The position numbers and the translations under genes are program-made. Of a stretch of 64,000 nt of DNA, positions 57,301-64,000 are shown one piece after another. Position 1 is the first letter of the stretch. Every line of letters starts with the position of its first letter. The stretch is from Zhengitettix transpicula. Its lineage: Eukaryota; Arthropoda; Insecta; Orthoptera; Tetrigidae. Below the pieces are notes generated by a model, which worked only from the letters and a program-made list of their open reading frames with translations, made no database searches and had not been told where the DNA came from. Location: positions 71,162,139-71,226,138 of the forward strand of contig CM073595.1 of NCBI GenBank assembly GCA_037074705.1, written 5' to 3'.

Positions 57301-60184
57301 GGCCCCAAACAAATTTCGTCTTCCAACCTTAAGTTTCCATCAGTTTATCATCATGAATTAGTCACATGTCCTTTGTTCCTGGCTTACAAAAAAGAACGTT
57401 CCTAACTCGACCTCGTTTCTCCGCCTAAAAGCTGTCAATCACTTCACTCCTGCGGATCTAAAACTTAGTGCAATCAATGGTGATAAACAAGTTTCAGTCA
57501 GTCATTAAAAACATTTGAAAGGCAAAATGGATAAAGACATTAAAGCCGAGTTGAAGTTTACAGCTGTTTATATAATTGAGTCAATTAATTATATCAAGGT
57601 CGGGAATATTGTTCGAGACGTCCACTGGAGCTGACTACACCAGAAATGATCAACCAAATCCAGGAGTGGACAAGTCAAATTGCACTAACTTGTTGAAGGC
57701 ACGTGTATTATCCTATATATAAATGACAAATTGTGTCTCAAAAATATCCAAGAAATGAGTGTCGCTTTTTTTAAGGTAGAAAATAAACACAAACGAGTGT
57801 CAATTCAGTGGCTGCTGTGACGCTTTTTCGTCCCAAAATGTACGCGTTTCTATGCCGATACACAATTCTTGATGAAACATGGATCCACCATTACACTCCT
57901 GCTACAAAACAGTCGAAAGAGGGGGTTTATGCAAGCCAACAAACTCCGAAGAATGCTAGGACGGAGATATCCTCCAGGAAGTTCTTGGCATCTGTTTTTG
58001 GGATGCATGCGGAACAATCTCCAGAAACAATGCATGGATGTGAAGTTTCGATAGCAAAAATAGTCGAATAGACGTTCGAACCGTTTCCGCATCCACCGTA
58101 TTTCTCAGATTTAGTCCCCTGTGAATTTTCTGTTTCCTAAAAAAATGGTACGCCGAAATAAATTCAGATCGAACGAGATCCCTACCGAAATTAACGCCTA
58201 TATAGGACACCTTCCGAAATTTTTTGTTTTTTTGAACGGCTGGAAAAAGTTGGAGAAACGTAAAAGACAACTCCCAAACATCGAGGTTTTTTAAAACTTT
58301 TAAGTCATTTAAACCAAATTCGTCATTCTGGCGATATGAATGTTGACTTGCAACAAATATGGGCATCGGCTCGTTTCGCATTTCCTTCGTCGTCGTCGTT
58401 GAGGTGATATTTTTCATTAACTATAATGACTGAATCAACTCTACTGACTGATAGCTTAACTCATTTCCATGAACTAACTTAAACTTAACAGTTTCCACCT
58501 CTTACTAGCAACATCAAAAACTACTCCTGTTCTGATCATATTTTTATTTAATACAAACGATATGAAAATTTAAATAACTATTCGTTCATTATAAGGTTGA
58601 GAAAACTTATTGTGTCGTCCCAAATGGACTGTAAAGTCTCCAGACTACAAGTTTTATTTAAAAAAAATATGGGGGGGGGGGGGGAACTGAAATTACATCT
58701 GCTACAAAAACAACACCCATCTGTTGCCCCTTATTTTACAACAAAATAGTGTCTTGTCAGAGATTATTGGTACTTCTGAATATTAAATACTAGTCCTATA
58801 AAACAAAAATATCCTATATCCATATTAGGAATTCTAGGTTATTCCAAAGTCATTTTTATATCATCAGCTATAGCACTAAGTTATACATTCATTTCGTGAT
58901 AATAAGATATCGATGCATTCAATTACTCCTTAGAAAATACTCCCATTTTCGACAAAAGACACTGAAACTTCAAGAAAAATGCTAGGAATCGACACTTTAC
59001 AAATGTCTTTACTATAAGCTCAATAGTTCGATAACAATAATCAGTAAGAAAATTGTAACGCCAGGCCTTAAACAAGGTGTTTACTCGATGAACTGTCAAA
59101 GTTTTAATTCATACTAAACACAAAATGTGTGCTACAACAGGTAGCTATATATTTTTTAAATTTATATGAAATTTTAATAGTTTATTCATAAATGTGCATG
59201 CTAAAATAAATAATAGAATTCAAAATAAACCAAATAAATGCTAGAAATATGACACTTATTCAACTATATTCTGTACAACAATAAATTGGTACAAGAACAA
59301 TTTGACAGAAAAAAACTTTTTTGTGGTCTTTTGTCAGGAGGGGTAAGCAATCTAAGTGTTTTTATCCTTGGCTAAATGTAATTGTAATATTTCAATGATT
59401 GTATGCTTTTTTTTACATGCAATGAATACTGGAAATATAATCTAGAATAATCATAGACTTTATCAACAATAAACCCTGATTATAAAATGGGGATATTTTT
59501 CAAGTGAAACTTGCTAGTGCTTTCATATCTCTATAGTGCATGTCACATTTTTTTGGAGACCTCAGTTAAATTTCCTGTGCAAGATTTTTTTTTTTTTGAT
59601 AGTTGTGGTGTACATGTTCCATGCTGCCTCACCTCACTCAATCTGCATCACACACCACTGATGCTGACGCATGCTATAGACACTTCTCCAACTATTGTGC
59701 TATGATGGGAGGTTATTAATTCAAATAATTTATTAAATTCTCTCTGAATTTTTATTTGGTTTATTATCACACTTCATTGAACAGATATAAATTCTGGCCC
59801 TTGCTCCTAATGTGTTCCACTACTGATTCTCAATTTTGTAAATGTATTTTGATAAAAACTTTACTACCTGTTTCCTTGACTAAAAGTGTGCATCACCCGA
59901 AGGGTGATAATATAGTTTCAGGTTTGGTTCAAATAATTTGCTTTAATATTTTCCATAAATATTTTAAAAGTAAGTTCATTTTCAGACAAAACATACTAGA
60001 ATTTGTGGATCTATTTTTTTTAACCATATGAAATTGGCTCTAACATTTAAACTTATTTAAGAAATTCATTTTTCAAAATCACTTACTTGCAGTAGTACAA
60101 GCGGCCATCGCCATCAACATGAGCAGTACAGCCAGTTTTCACCTCCCACAAACAGTTGCTTGAGGCCTGAAGGAACATGGGCCT
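28139..60184 (-). CDS. FRMPD4: FRMPD4/Preso-like WW-PDZ-FERM scaffold protein, 23 coding exons
   Basis: Insect member of the FERM and PDZ domain-containing 4 family; the mammalian protein is a postsynaptic scaffold binding PSD-95 and, as Preso1, mGluR5-Homer (family knowledge). Joined exons give 1,282 codons from ATG 60178 to TGA 28139. Domains: WW1 about residues 8-42; WW2 53-83 (Trp57, Tyr79, Pro82); PDZ about 94-172 with carboxylate loop LGFGF (104-108); a conserved [12 protein letters not shown] linker; FERM about 225-558 (F1 in exon 6, F2 exons 7-9, F3 exons 10-12); a Ser-rich linker; PPTPF (871-875), a Homer EVH1-type ligand; proline-rich PPARPPK and PPPALPPR; a helical C-terminus (about 1105-1275). 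The stretch [12 protein letters not shown] is what I recall as near-identical in vertebrate FRMPD4. All phases agree, so no asymmetric exon is missing. Start codon is uncertain; 5' UTR exons may lie to the right. Confidence 0.9.
28960..29226 (-). CDS. FRMPD4: FRMPD4-like exon 22, proline-rich
   Basis: 89 codons, phase 0 to 0. Contains KKPPARPPK and LPPPALPPR, consensus SH3-binding motifs, and [11 protein letters not shown]. Acceptor TTTGCAG; donor GTATAT at 28959. Confidence 0.88.
29227..29961 (-). other. FRMPD4-like intron 21
   Basis: 0.73 kb. A patch at 29650-29820 is less AT-rich and contains GTCGGCAACATGTGGCCC, reminiscent of hAT-type termini, but no matching second end was found. Confidence 0.5.
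29962..30179 (-). CDS. FRMPD4: FRMPD4-like exon 21
   Basis: Phase 1 to 0. [18 protein letters not shown], then [18 protein letters not shown] and [15 protein letters not shown]. Acidic and proline-rich repeats echo exon 19. Confidence 0.88.
30320..30491 (-). CDS. FRMPD4: FRMPD4-like exon 20, with PPxxF Homer-type motif
   Basis: Phase 0 to 1. Starts [25 protein letters not shown] at 30441-30455 fits the PPxxF ligand of Homer EVH1 domains, used by Shank, mGluR5 and mammalian Preso1. Confidence 0.88.
30691..30842. mobile_element. Small hAT-like non-autonomous element
   Basis: 152 bp in intron 19. Left end CAGATGGGGAATGTGCGGC; right end, inverted, CAGAGGTGGGGAACTTTTT. Such CAGAGGTGGGGAA ends are typical of non-autonomous hAT elements. 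An 8 bp target duplication is not evident. Confidence 0.5.
31105..31227 (-). CDS. FRMPD4: FRMPD4-like exon 19
   Basis: 41 codons, phase 0 to 0: [10 protein letters not shown], then [20 protein letters not shown], a short acidic-proline motif also seen in exon 21. Confidence 0.88.
31408..31420. repeat. Poly-G run, 13 bases
   Basis: Uninterrupted guanines in intron 18, striking in such AT-rich DNA. Confidence 0.95.
31462..31583 (-). CDS. FRMPD4: FRMPD4-like exon 18
   Basis: Phase 1 to 0. Polar linker: [20 protein letters not shown], ending SEQSDQNMQ. Confidence 0.86.
31666..31789 (-). CDS. FRMPD4: FRMPD4-like exon 17
   Basis: Phase 0 to 1. Serine-rich: [20 protein letters not shown], with many potential proline-directed phosphosites. 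Confidence 0.87.
32184..32351 (-). CDS. FRMPD4: FRMPD4-like exon 16
   Basis: 56 codons, phase 0 to 0. [20 protein letters not shown] helix, then acidic/serine stretch [17 protein letters not shown]. Confidence 0.88.
32352..33581 (-). other. FRMPD4-like intron 15
   Basis: 1.2 kb, containing foldback family B copy 2 (33111-33230). Nothing else recognised. Confidence 0.6.
33111..33230. repeat. Foldback family B, copy 2
   Basis: 17 bp perfect terminal inverted repeats CAATATATTGTTCTCGG (33111-33127 and 33214-33230), with AACGTTTCGACGACT inside, comparable to GTTTTGACGACT in copy 1 (7332-7343). Sequence right of it (33231-33265) matches that right of copy 1. Confidence 0.75.
33582..33729 (-). 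CDS. FRMPD4: FRMPD4-like exon 15
   Basis: Phase 2 to 0. [20 protein letters not shown], then [17 protein letters not shown]. Linker, no named domain. Confidence 0.87.
33798..33889 (-). CDS. FRMPD4: FRMPD4-like exon 14
   Basis: Phase 0 to 2. [20 protein letters not shown] linker. Met codon split AT|G with exon 15. Confidence 0.86.
33962..34080 (-). CDS. FRMPD4: FRMPD4-like exon 13
   Basis: Phase 1 to 0. [20 protein letters not shown] and [12 protein letters not shown], just after the FERM domain. Confidence 0.88.
34158..34290 (-). CDS. FRMPD4: FERM F3 end (FRMPD4-like exon 12)
   Basis: Phase 0 to 1. The final F3 alpha-helix: [20 protein letters not shown], where GYYRLL is the family's conserved end of FERM. 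Confidence 0.92.
34770..34874 (-). CDS. FRMPD4: FERM F3 part (FRMPD4-like exon 11)
   Basis: 35 codons, phase 0 to 0. [21 protein letters not shown]3 beta-strands. Confidence 0.9.
34951..35028 (-). CDS. FRMPD4: FERM F3 start (FRMPD4-like exon 10)
   Basis: 26 codons, phase 0 to 0. [16 protein letters not shown]: the SPRYG turn is typical of FRMPD4 F3. Confidence 0.9.
35111..35330 (-). CDS. FRMPD4: FERM F2 end (FRMPD4-like exon 9)
   Basis: Phase 2 to 0. [40 protein letters not shown] and GAKCF match F2 helices and entry to F3. Confidence 0.92.
35331..36031 (-). other. FRMPD4-like intron 8
   Basis: 0.7 kb, AT-rich; nothing recognised. Confidence 0.6.
36032..36168 (-). CDS. FRMPD4: FERM F2 (FRMPD4-like exon 8)
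   Basis: Phase 0 to 2. [29 protein letters not shown]: the F2 helical core, strongly conserved in the family. Confidence 0.93.
36169..36957 (-). other. FRMPD4-like intron 7
   Basis: 0.8 kb, AT-rich; nothing recognised. Confidence 0.6.
36958..37077 (-). CDS. FRMPD4: FERM F1/F2 junction (FRMPD4-like exon 7)
   Basis: 40 codons, phase 0 to 0. [20 protein letters not shown] then [11 protein letters not shown], the F1 end and first F2 helix. Confidence 0.93.
37152..37397 (-). CDS. FRMPD4: FERM F1 (FRMPD4-like exon 6)
   Basis: 82 codons, phase 0 to 0. Ubiquitin-like F1: [39 protein letters not shown]. Confidence 0.93.
37470..37583 (-). CDS. FRMPD4: PDZ-FERM linker (FRMPD4-like exon 5)
   Basis: 38 codons, phase 0 to 0. 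[20 protein letters not shown] followed by [11 protein letters not shown], a basic linker highly conserved in FRMPD4. Confidence 0.93.
37659..37948. repeat. Foldback family A, copy 3 (best preserved)
   Basis: Arms of about 115 bp: left from AATAATTGCGATATTGGTAT, right ending ACCAATATCACAATTAT, near-perfect complements covering the GGAAAGGAAAGAGAGAGCTT and GAAGTACGGTGTAGCCATAG blocks. The loop has GCAACCGGCCGGTGCATGAA and CTGAAGAATGAGGCC. TA repeats lie on both sides (37620-37632, 37944-37982). Confidence 0.85.
37944..37982. repeat. TA microsatellite
   Basis: About 19 TA units between family A copy 3 and the SINE inverted structure. Confidence 0.95.
37982..38220 (-). mobile_element. tRNA-derived SINE, full-length head, minus strand
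   Basis: On the minus strand a tRNA-like head (38146-38217) is followed by a body with TCTTTCCTTCTTCTTCCATC, GCGTAATTCTTCGCCCGAG and an AAATAAAGCGCAATCC tail region. A pol III A box (TGGCCGAGATGG) and B box (GGTTCAAGTCCC) are present. The 193 bp from 37982 to 38174 recurs inverted and without mismatch at 38430-38622. Confidence 0.75.
38146..38217 (-). other. tRNA-like SINE head (tRNA pseudogene)
   Basis: 72 nt that can fold as a cloverleaf: acceptor GACCCGG/CTGGGTC, D stem GCC/GGC, anticodon stem TCTGT/GCAGA with loop GTACTAA (formal anticodon ACT), T arm GTGGG-TTCAAGT-CCCGC. The variable loop is short although the D arm looks Ser/Leu-like. The anticodon is unusual, and its setting in a repeat argues for a SINE promoter rather than a working tRNA gene. 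Confidence 0.6.
38332..38659. repeat. Inverted copy of SINE body with 95 bp perfect terminal repeats
   Basis: 38332-38426 and 38565-38659 are exact inverse complements (95 bp, outer end ATACAATATTAGG). Between them (38430-38564) lies the SINE 3' part in + orientation, starting at the tRNA T arm, so the promoter A box is absent. A TA microsatellite follows at 38657-38709. Confidence 0.85.
38657..38709. repeat. TA microsatellite
   Basis: About 26 TA units. Confidence 0.95.
39731..39899 (-). CDS. FRMPD4: PDZ domain, second part (FRMPD4-like exon 4)
   Basis: Phase 2 to 0. [32 protein letters not shown] and [12 protein letters not shown] strands and the ligand-groove helix. Confidence 0.94.
39900..41272 (-). 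other. FRMPD4-like intron 3
   Basis: 1.4 kb; holds a foldback repeat at 40329-40613, otherwise nothing recognised. Confidence 0.6.
40329..40613. repeat. Foldback repeat, family C
   Basis: Arms of about 70 bp at the ends (left TTTATTTATAATTCATG, CATGAAGCTTTCAGCTAACT; right AGTTAGCCGAAAGCTTCATG, ATTATAAATAAAG) are inverse complements with a few mismatches. Single copy in this window. Confidence 0.75.
41273..41416 (-). CDS. FRMPD4: WW2 end and PDZ start (FRMPD4-like exon 3)
   Basis: Phase 2 to 2. [12 protein letters not shown] closes WW2; [20 protein letters not shown] opens the PDZ with the LGFGF carboxylate loop. Confidence 0.94.
43667..43680. repeat. Poly-C run, 14 bases
   Basis: Uninterrupted cytosines, i.e. 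poly-G on the transcribed (minus) sense strand. Confidence 0.95.
45272..45359. repeat. Compound TG/TA microsatellite
   Basis: (TG)n at 45272-45319, one TA interruption, then (TA)n to 45359. Confidence 0.95.
48989..49108 (-). CDS. FRMPD4: WW1 end and WW2 start (FRMPD4-like exon 2)
   Basis: 40 codons, phase 2 to 2. [11 protein letters not shown] completes WW1; [18 protein letters not shown] starts WW2. Asn codon split AA|C and AA|T at the two ends, the same split in both WW domains. Confidence 0.93.
49707..49840 (-). other. Orphan exon-like ORF inside FRMPD4-like intron 1
   Basis: On the minus strand an acceptor-like CTTCTTAG is followed by an open 44-codon stretch ending in [23 protein letters not shown] then [20 protein letters not shown]. 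Balanced composition and GC at third positions contrast with its surroundings. Looks like the last exon of some gene or of a retrocopy; the protein is not recognised and no matching upstream exon could be joined in phase. Confidence 0.35.
50147..50742 (-). mobile_element. Tc1/mariner-superfamily element, internally deleted
   Basis: 596 bp with perfect 15 bp terminal inverted repeats ACAGGGTGTTTCAAA (50147 and ending 50742), TA dinucleotides close to both ends. The minus strand at 50360-50617 encodes the C-terminal part of a DDE transposase: [20 protein letters not shown], where a PPRSPDL-type motif carrying the catalytic acid is changed to PFLKP, so it is inactive. Confidence 0.8.
51230..51440. 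promoter_or_regulatory. CpG-rich promoter-like patch
   Basis: A cluster of CG dinucleotides with an ACTTCCGG (ETS-type) site at about 51338-51345, in AT-rich DNA. Resembles an insect housekeeping promoter, but no linked gene was found. Confidence 0.25.
53782..54120 (+). mobile_element. LINE (jockey-type) reverse transcriptase C-terminal fragment
   Basis: Reads [20 protein letters not shown] then [14 protein letters not shown], the conserved block after the thumb of jockey/I-type reverse transcriptases. A frame change follows near 53990. Different copy from that at 9.3 kb, which covers an earlier part. Confidence 0.75.
57640..58290 (+). pseudogene. Mariner transposase relic
   Basis: The + strand reads [18 protein letters not shown] (DETW at 57871-57882, catalytic Asp), then [13 protein letters not shown], a stop at 58069, then in the same frame [13 protein letters not shown] (58090-58128; SDL retains the third catalytic Asp). 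An upstream part in another frame resembles the linker before the catalytic core. Stops and frameshifts make it dead. Irritans-type similarity is from memory. Confidence 0.8.
58671..58684. repeat. Poly-G run, 14 bases
   Basis: Uninterrupted guanines. Confidence 0.95.
60087..60184 (-). CDS. FRMPD4: WW1 start, first visible coding exon (FRMPD4-like exon 1)
   Basis: ATG at 60178-60176 gives [16 protein letters not shown], then [11 protein letters not shown], the first strands of a WW domain; donor AA|GTAAGT at 60086. An AG at 60186-60185 makes it a possible internal exon with the ATG six bases in. The spacing from Trp11 to Tyr28 is several residues longer than a standard WW. The next in-frame ATG upstream is at 60196, before a long open stretch, so the start is not settled. 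Confidence 0.75.
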
Positions 60185-62754
60185 CTGGAACACAACCCCA
60201 AACATGATAATTAATTTTTTTTCTACTAGTAAATATTTAATAGAAAATGTTTTCACCATAACCGAAAAATATGTCTTCTTGTTAATTTTCACAAAAATAC
60301 CCTGCCAACATTTAATACTATTTATAACATTAAACCCTAAATCCACATTTAACTTAATTGGTATGATCAAATTTCTGAAAATAAGTAATTACAAAGGCAA
60401 AAACACAAGTATCTTTGTTTTTCAAAAAATGAATTCTCAGTGTCGCCTACAAAACAAAACATTCCCTTACCAATACATTAGCCAAACAGCACCCAAACAC
60501 ATTATTTGCTGCATAAGCTAACATTTTAACTTAAGAAACTATGAATTATTTCCTTTCAAATTGAGAATGTATTAATCTATTGAACTACTCCTTAGATAAT
60601 CTGCTACGAAAATATTTACAATCAAGTACAACTGAAACTAATAACCGCTTTCTCAATCATTCTATTATTTTTAAATAAAGTTATTCAAAGTAATATACAG
60701 AATAATTGAAATATGTTAAAATACATACTTTTTATGAAGATTTTTCCATTTCCAACAAAAAACCTTCCAATTATATGCATACTTCAGTGTACATAGTTAC
60801 AGTGTTTAAGTTTAAATTAATTCATTAATGTGGTTTCTAATTGTTTACAAAAGTGGAGGTGACAAACTGGCATAATAAAAGGAAATAAAAAGTAATATAA
60901 ATATGTGAAAGGTTTTTAACACTAATATACATTAAAAGGTGTCTGTTTACTCAATATGAACTAGAGTAAGAACATAAAATATTTATATCCTAAGAACCAG
61001 ACTAGTTTGCCAAGTAGATATGATTTATTGTTATAAATTCACAATATAATAAATACAGACATGTAAAATTATTTTATTAGAAGACATGTAGTAATTTGGG
61101 TTTAAAAAGAAAATGTGGACGTAACTAAATGTGCACACGCAACGATGAAACGAAATAGCGTTAATTGATATGCTAGTTGCAAAAGTTTACAAAACTTATT
61201 CAATGAAATATGCCACTGACACACAAACACATAAGTAAAATTGAAATTATACGAACTCGCGCATACAAATTAATAATATGGTCGTAACTTTTTTAATAAA
61301 ATACTTGTCAAACTGCTTCAATATTAACGTTCTTCTTGCGAAAGTTTTTTCCGTTTCTTTAACAGCACTGCAACTACTTTCATCCTTACGTAACAGGATC
61401 TCACGCTTATTTAATTCGCACACAAGGAAAAGGAACAAAATTACGCTTCTCTACATAGTATAATAATTGCATACAAAACATGACAATGTATTTAAATAAA
61501 GAATTTCGAACTTGCCTTTCATTTATGGGCAAAAACTAAGAAGCAAATGTTATGTTAAAATTCAATATCACCAGGACAATTATTTTTGGCACTTTCACAA
61601 GTTAAATTACTGAACCATTCTTCTGCTTTCAACTGTGATTCAAGATTCTTTTAAGAAAAGCATCTATTTTCTGTTTCTATTTCAATAACTCTCCATCGAG
61701 ATTCCGTCACTGACATGAATGAATAACAGACAGACCTCCAAAGATACAGACTCTCAACTAAGGCTGCCAACATTATACCAAGGTTCAAACTTCCTTTTTC
61801 AAAAGATATAAACTGCGAAAATTAATTTTCGTTTCATGTCACCCAATACATACTATAATTGCATCATGTTGATTTATTGTGTATCTTCCGTTAAAGATAT
61901 TGTGAGGAATTACAAAAATAATTATGTTAAATGACCCCACAAGATACTTTATAGCAAATGCTTGTAGCGCAACCATTGTTTCATGCACTCCAATATAATT
62001 GTACCGAGAACTTAAACCATCACTCTTTGAAAGATGATAAAAATCTTATTTACGTTTCAATATATTAATTTTAGAAACGAACATAAGCTTAACCCGAACA
62101 TCGATCGAGATGACAGCTAAATTGCATTTTGTAAAACATTTACAGGAATACACAGCGTAAACACATATAACTGTCTCCATACGTATTTTTGATTGAGTTT
62201 ATTTCTGCATTTCAATGCTCAATATTTTAAGTCAGAAATAAAATTAAAGAAATTACTAAAAAATAAATAAGAAAACATTCATTTTTGAAAAAAATAATAA
62301 TAATAAAGGCATATCGTCAATAGATTAAGATCACTTCAGGTTTTAAGAAATTCCAGCCAAGAACATATTTAATCAAAGCAAAAAAAAAAAACATCGTTAA
62401 AATATTCAAATCTCTTCATTACTATTTAAACATATCCATTACTAATTCAAATACTGTTGTCTGCCAGCCACCAATGGTCAAAACTTAAATTTGACTTCAC
62501 GGGCCATCATATTTTATTATTGTTTGTAGTTAAGGCCTGTTAATTTTTATAACTCAATATTTTTATTTTTAATACGTGGAATATTCCATTGTTTGAACTT
62601 TTAGTTTAGTGTCTTTTTAAGTTTCCCATAAGAATTTTATATACTACAGATCTCAGGCAAATTCCCTGTCTATTAACACAATATTATGTTCATCCATTGA
62701 TTGATCTAGTAGTCCCGGTATTAGGGTTGTGCTGTGACAGTCATAGAAGTATAG
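60185..62754. other. Region upstream of the first FRMPD4-like coding exon
   Basis: AT-rich; should hold 5' UTR exons or promoter of the minus-strand gene, but none could be identified. A GC-richer stretch at about 61680-61790 is one candidate, on composition alone. Confidence 0.4.
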
Positions 62755-63560
62755 TGATATATATACATACAAGAGTGAGGATATACCATTGTCAAAATAA
62801 TTGTGATCAGTGGTATCAAAAGGAAAGACTTACTTGAAATAGAAGCACAGTGTAGCCACATGGGACCAAAGAAAGTTCTTCAAATTTTCAGAAGCCCTCA
62901 GCCTCCTTCTTCAGGGAGAAGTGTTACACCATTCCGTGCACCGGGCGGCTGAGGACTGTGGAGTTTGACCATCACGCTAGCAGTAGCCCATAACAAAAGA
63001 CACCCCAGAAGGCAACTAACTTTCTCTCTCAAGAGAAGGTCGTGGCATAGGAAAGGTTCAGATGGTGATCATTCATACATAGCATTTTATACATTCATAC
63101 ACAAATATGCATAAGCATGATCATACATACTCACATGGACTCGAGCAAGTAGGGGTGGCAGGTAGGAATGGCACTATTTAAAGGATGTTGGGTCCAGGGC
63201 TGTGCCTGGACTGTAAGGAGAGTTCCCACAGCTGGGTTTAAAGCATTGGTCGAAATTGTGTTGTGGCTTTAGGCGTGAGCAGCTACTGGGAATTGAATTT
63301 TGGAAACTTTGACAGTGCTGCGGTGGTTGGCTATTAGTTCAGGGAGAAGTCTTTTTGTTTAGCCTATGTAAAATGCAGGGCCGTGTCTAGTTAGTTTGGT
63401 CAAGGTGTGGAGAAATTTGGATAGGGAATCTGGTACGTGGGTCCATAGCTTGAAGATATCTTTTAACCTGAACCAGGCAAGAGGTTTCATTGGAGAGGAA
63501 TTCAGGTGAACCTGTTCTAGGAGTCCCATGAACATTAAGTACTGTTTCTATAGCATTTTA
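62755..63560. repeat. Foldback family A, copy 4, with a longer associated unit
   Basis: 62755-62960 matches copy 2 and copy 3 over CATTGTCAAAATAATTGTGA, the TTACTTGAAATAGAAGCACA block, TTCTTCAAATTTTCAG and the GTGTTACAC/GTGCACCGG block, but the right arm is missing. The following 600 bp is GC-richer and non-repetitive within this window, and may be the internal part of a longer parent element. TA tract at 62757-62764. Confidence 0.55.
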
Positions 63561-64000
63561 AAGCAATCCTTCTCAAGTCATTTCTGATGTGAATTTAATC
63601 CAAGTTCACAAAGCAGTGACAACTACAGATTGTATAATTATCTATCGTTATAGAAGCTCTCTTATTGTTGACTGCCTTATAAATAGGACGACAATGTGGA
63701 TTTTCATATCACAGAAAATCCTCACAGGAAGTAAAAAAATTAAAATTACTCCCACTATAATTAAAATTATTTTAGTCTCAAGTTCTCCACTTTTTTTTCT
63801 TAAATGTAACATAATTTGTCTTATACTTTTCATTTTTTCTTCATCCCAAATAATCAATAGTTAAGTTTTTTACAAAATACTAGTGCATCAAGATTCTCGG
63901 TACACGATAAAATGTAAAAGTACAGAGGATAGAATTCTGATATTAGATTTATTATACTTTATTTTACTTTACAAAAACAGGGCAATTCATGAATCAAGAT
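63561..64000. other. Unassigned flank
   Basis: AT-rich, short ORFs only; nothing recognised. Confidence 0.6.

Larger units (their letters stand above)
49109..60086 (-). other. FRMPD4-like intron 1 (11 kb)
   Basis: Contains an exon-like ORF (49707-49840), two mariner-superfamily relics, a LINE fragment, a promoter-like CpG-rich patch and a poly-G run. From about 49.6 to 58.5 kb CG dinucleotides are visibly commoner than elsewhere. 54.3-57.6 kb has mixed-composition DNA with short ORFs that I could not assign. Confidence 0.55.

Noticed and set aside
59511..60031. Plus-strand ORFs upstream of exon 1
   Set aside because: AT-driven open frames without domain similarity.

Overview
This is a 64 kb piece of an AT-rich, intron-rich animal genome, almost certainly an insect. 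Two multi-exon neuronal genes, several decayed transposons and many foldback repeats point that way. The repeat style (mariner-type relics, a tRNA-headed SINE, foldback elements sitting in TA microsatellites) would suit a hemimetabolous insect such as a cockroach or termite, but that placement is only a guess.

Left part (about 1-19.7 kb, + strand): the 3' half of a Dscam-family cell-adhesion receptor, best matched to Dscam2. Visible in order are two tandem, phase-compatible versions of Ig7, then Ig8, Ig9, FN1-FN4, Ig10, FN5-FN6, a transmembrane helix and a tyrosine-bearing cytoplasmic tail ending in Ser-Ser-Arg-Ile, a possible PDZ ligand. The 5' exons (signal peptide, Ig1-6) lie left of the window. 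The intron between the two Ig7 exons holds a truncated third copy of an Ig7 exon start. All exon phases join without a break.

Middle (about 19.7-28.1 kb): Dscam2-like 3' UTR and intergenic DNA between two convergent genes, with foldback repeats and a TA microsatellite.

Right part (28.1-60.2 kb, - strand): a complete or nearly complete FRMPD4/Preso-type scaffold gene, 23 coding exons that splice in phase to about 1,281 residues: two WW domains, a PDZ domain, a three-lobed FERM domain, a Ser/Pro-rich linker with a Homer-type PPxxF motif and proline-rich SH3-type motifs, and a helical C-terminal region. In mammals FRMPD4 is a postsynaptic scaffold; here it faces a synaptic recognition receptor. 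The large 5' introns (41.4-49.0 and 49.1-60.1 kb) carry most of the transposon relics (two mariner-superfamily transposases, a LINE fragment) and a CpG-richer stretch with one orphan exon-like ORF.

Repeats are the most unusual part: (i) a foldback family with five or six copies, all next to TA-rich tracts; (ii) a compound inverted structure at 37.98-38.66 kb made of a tRNA-derived SINE facing its own copy with no mismatch over 193 bp; (iii) at least two further foldback families. No rRNA, CRISPR or viral gene was seen.
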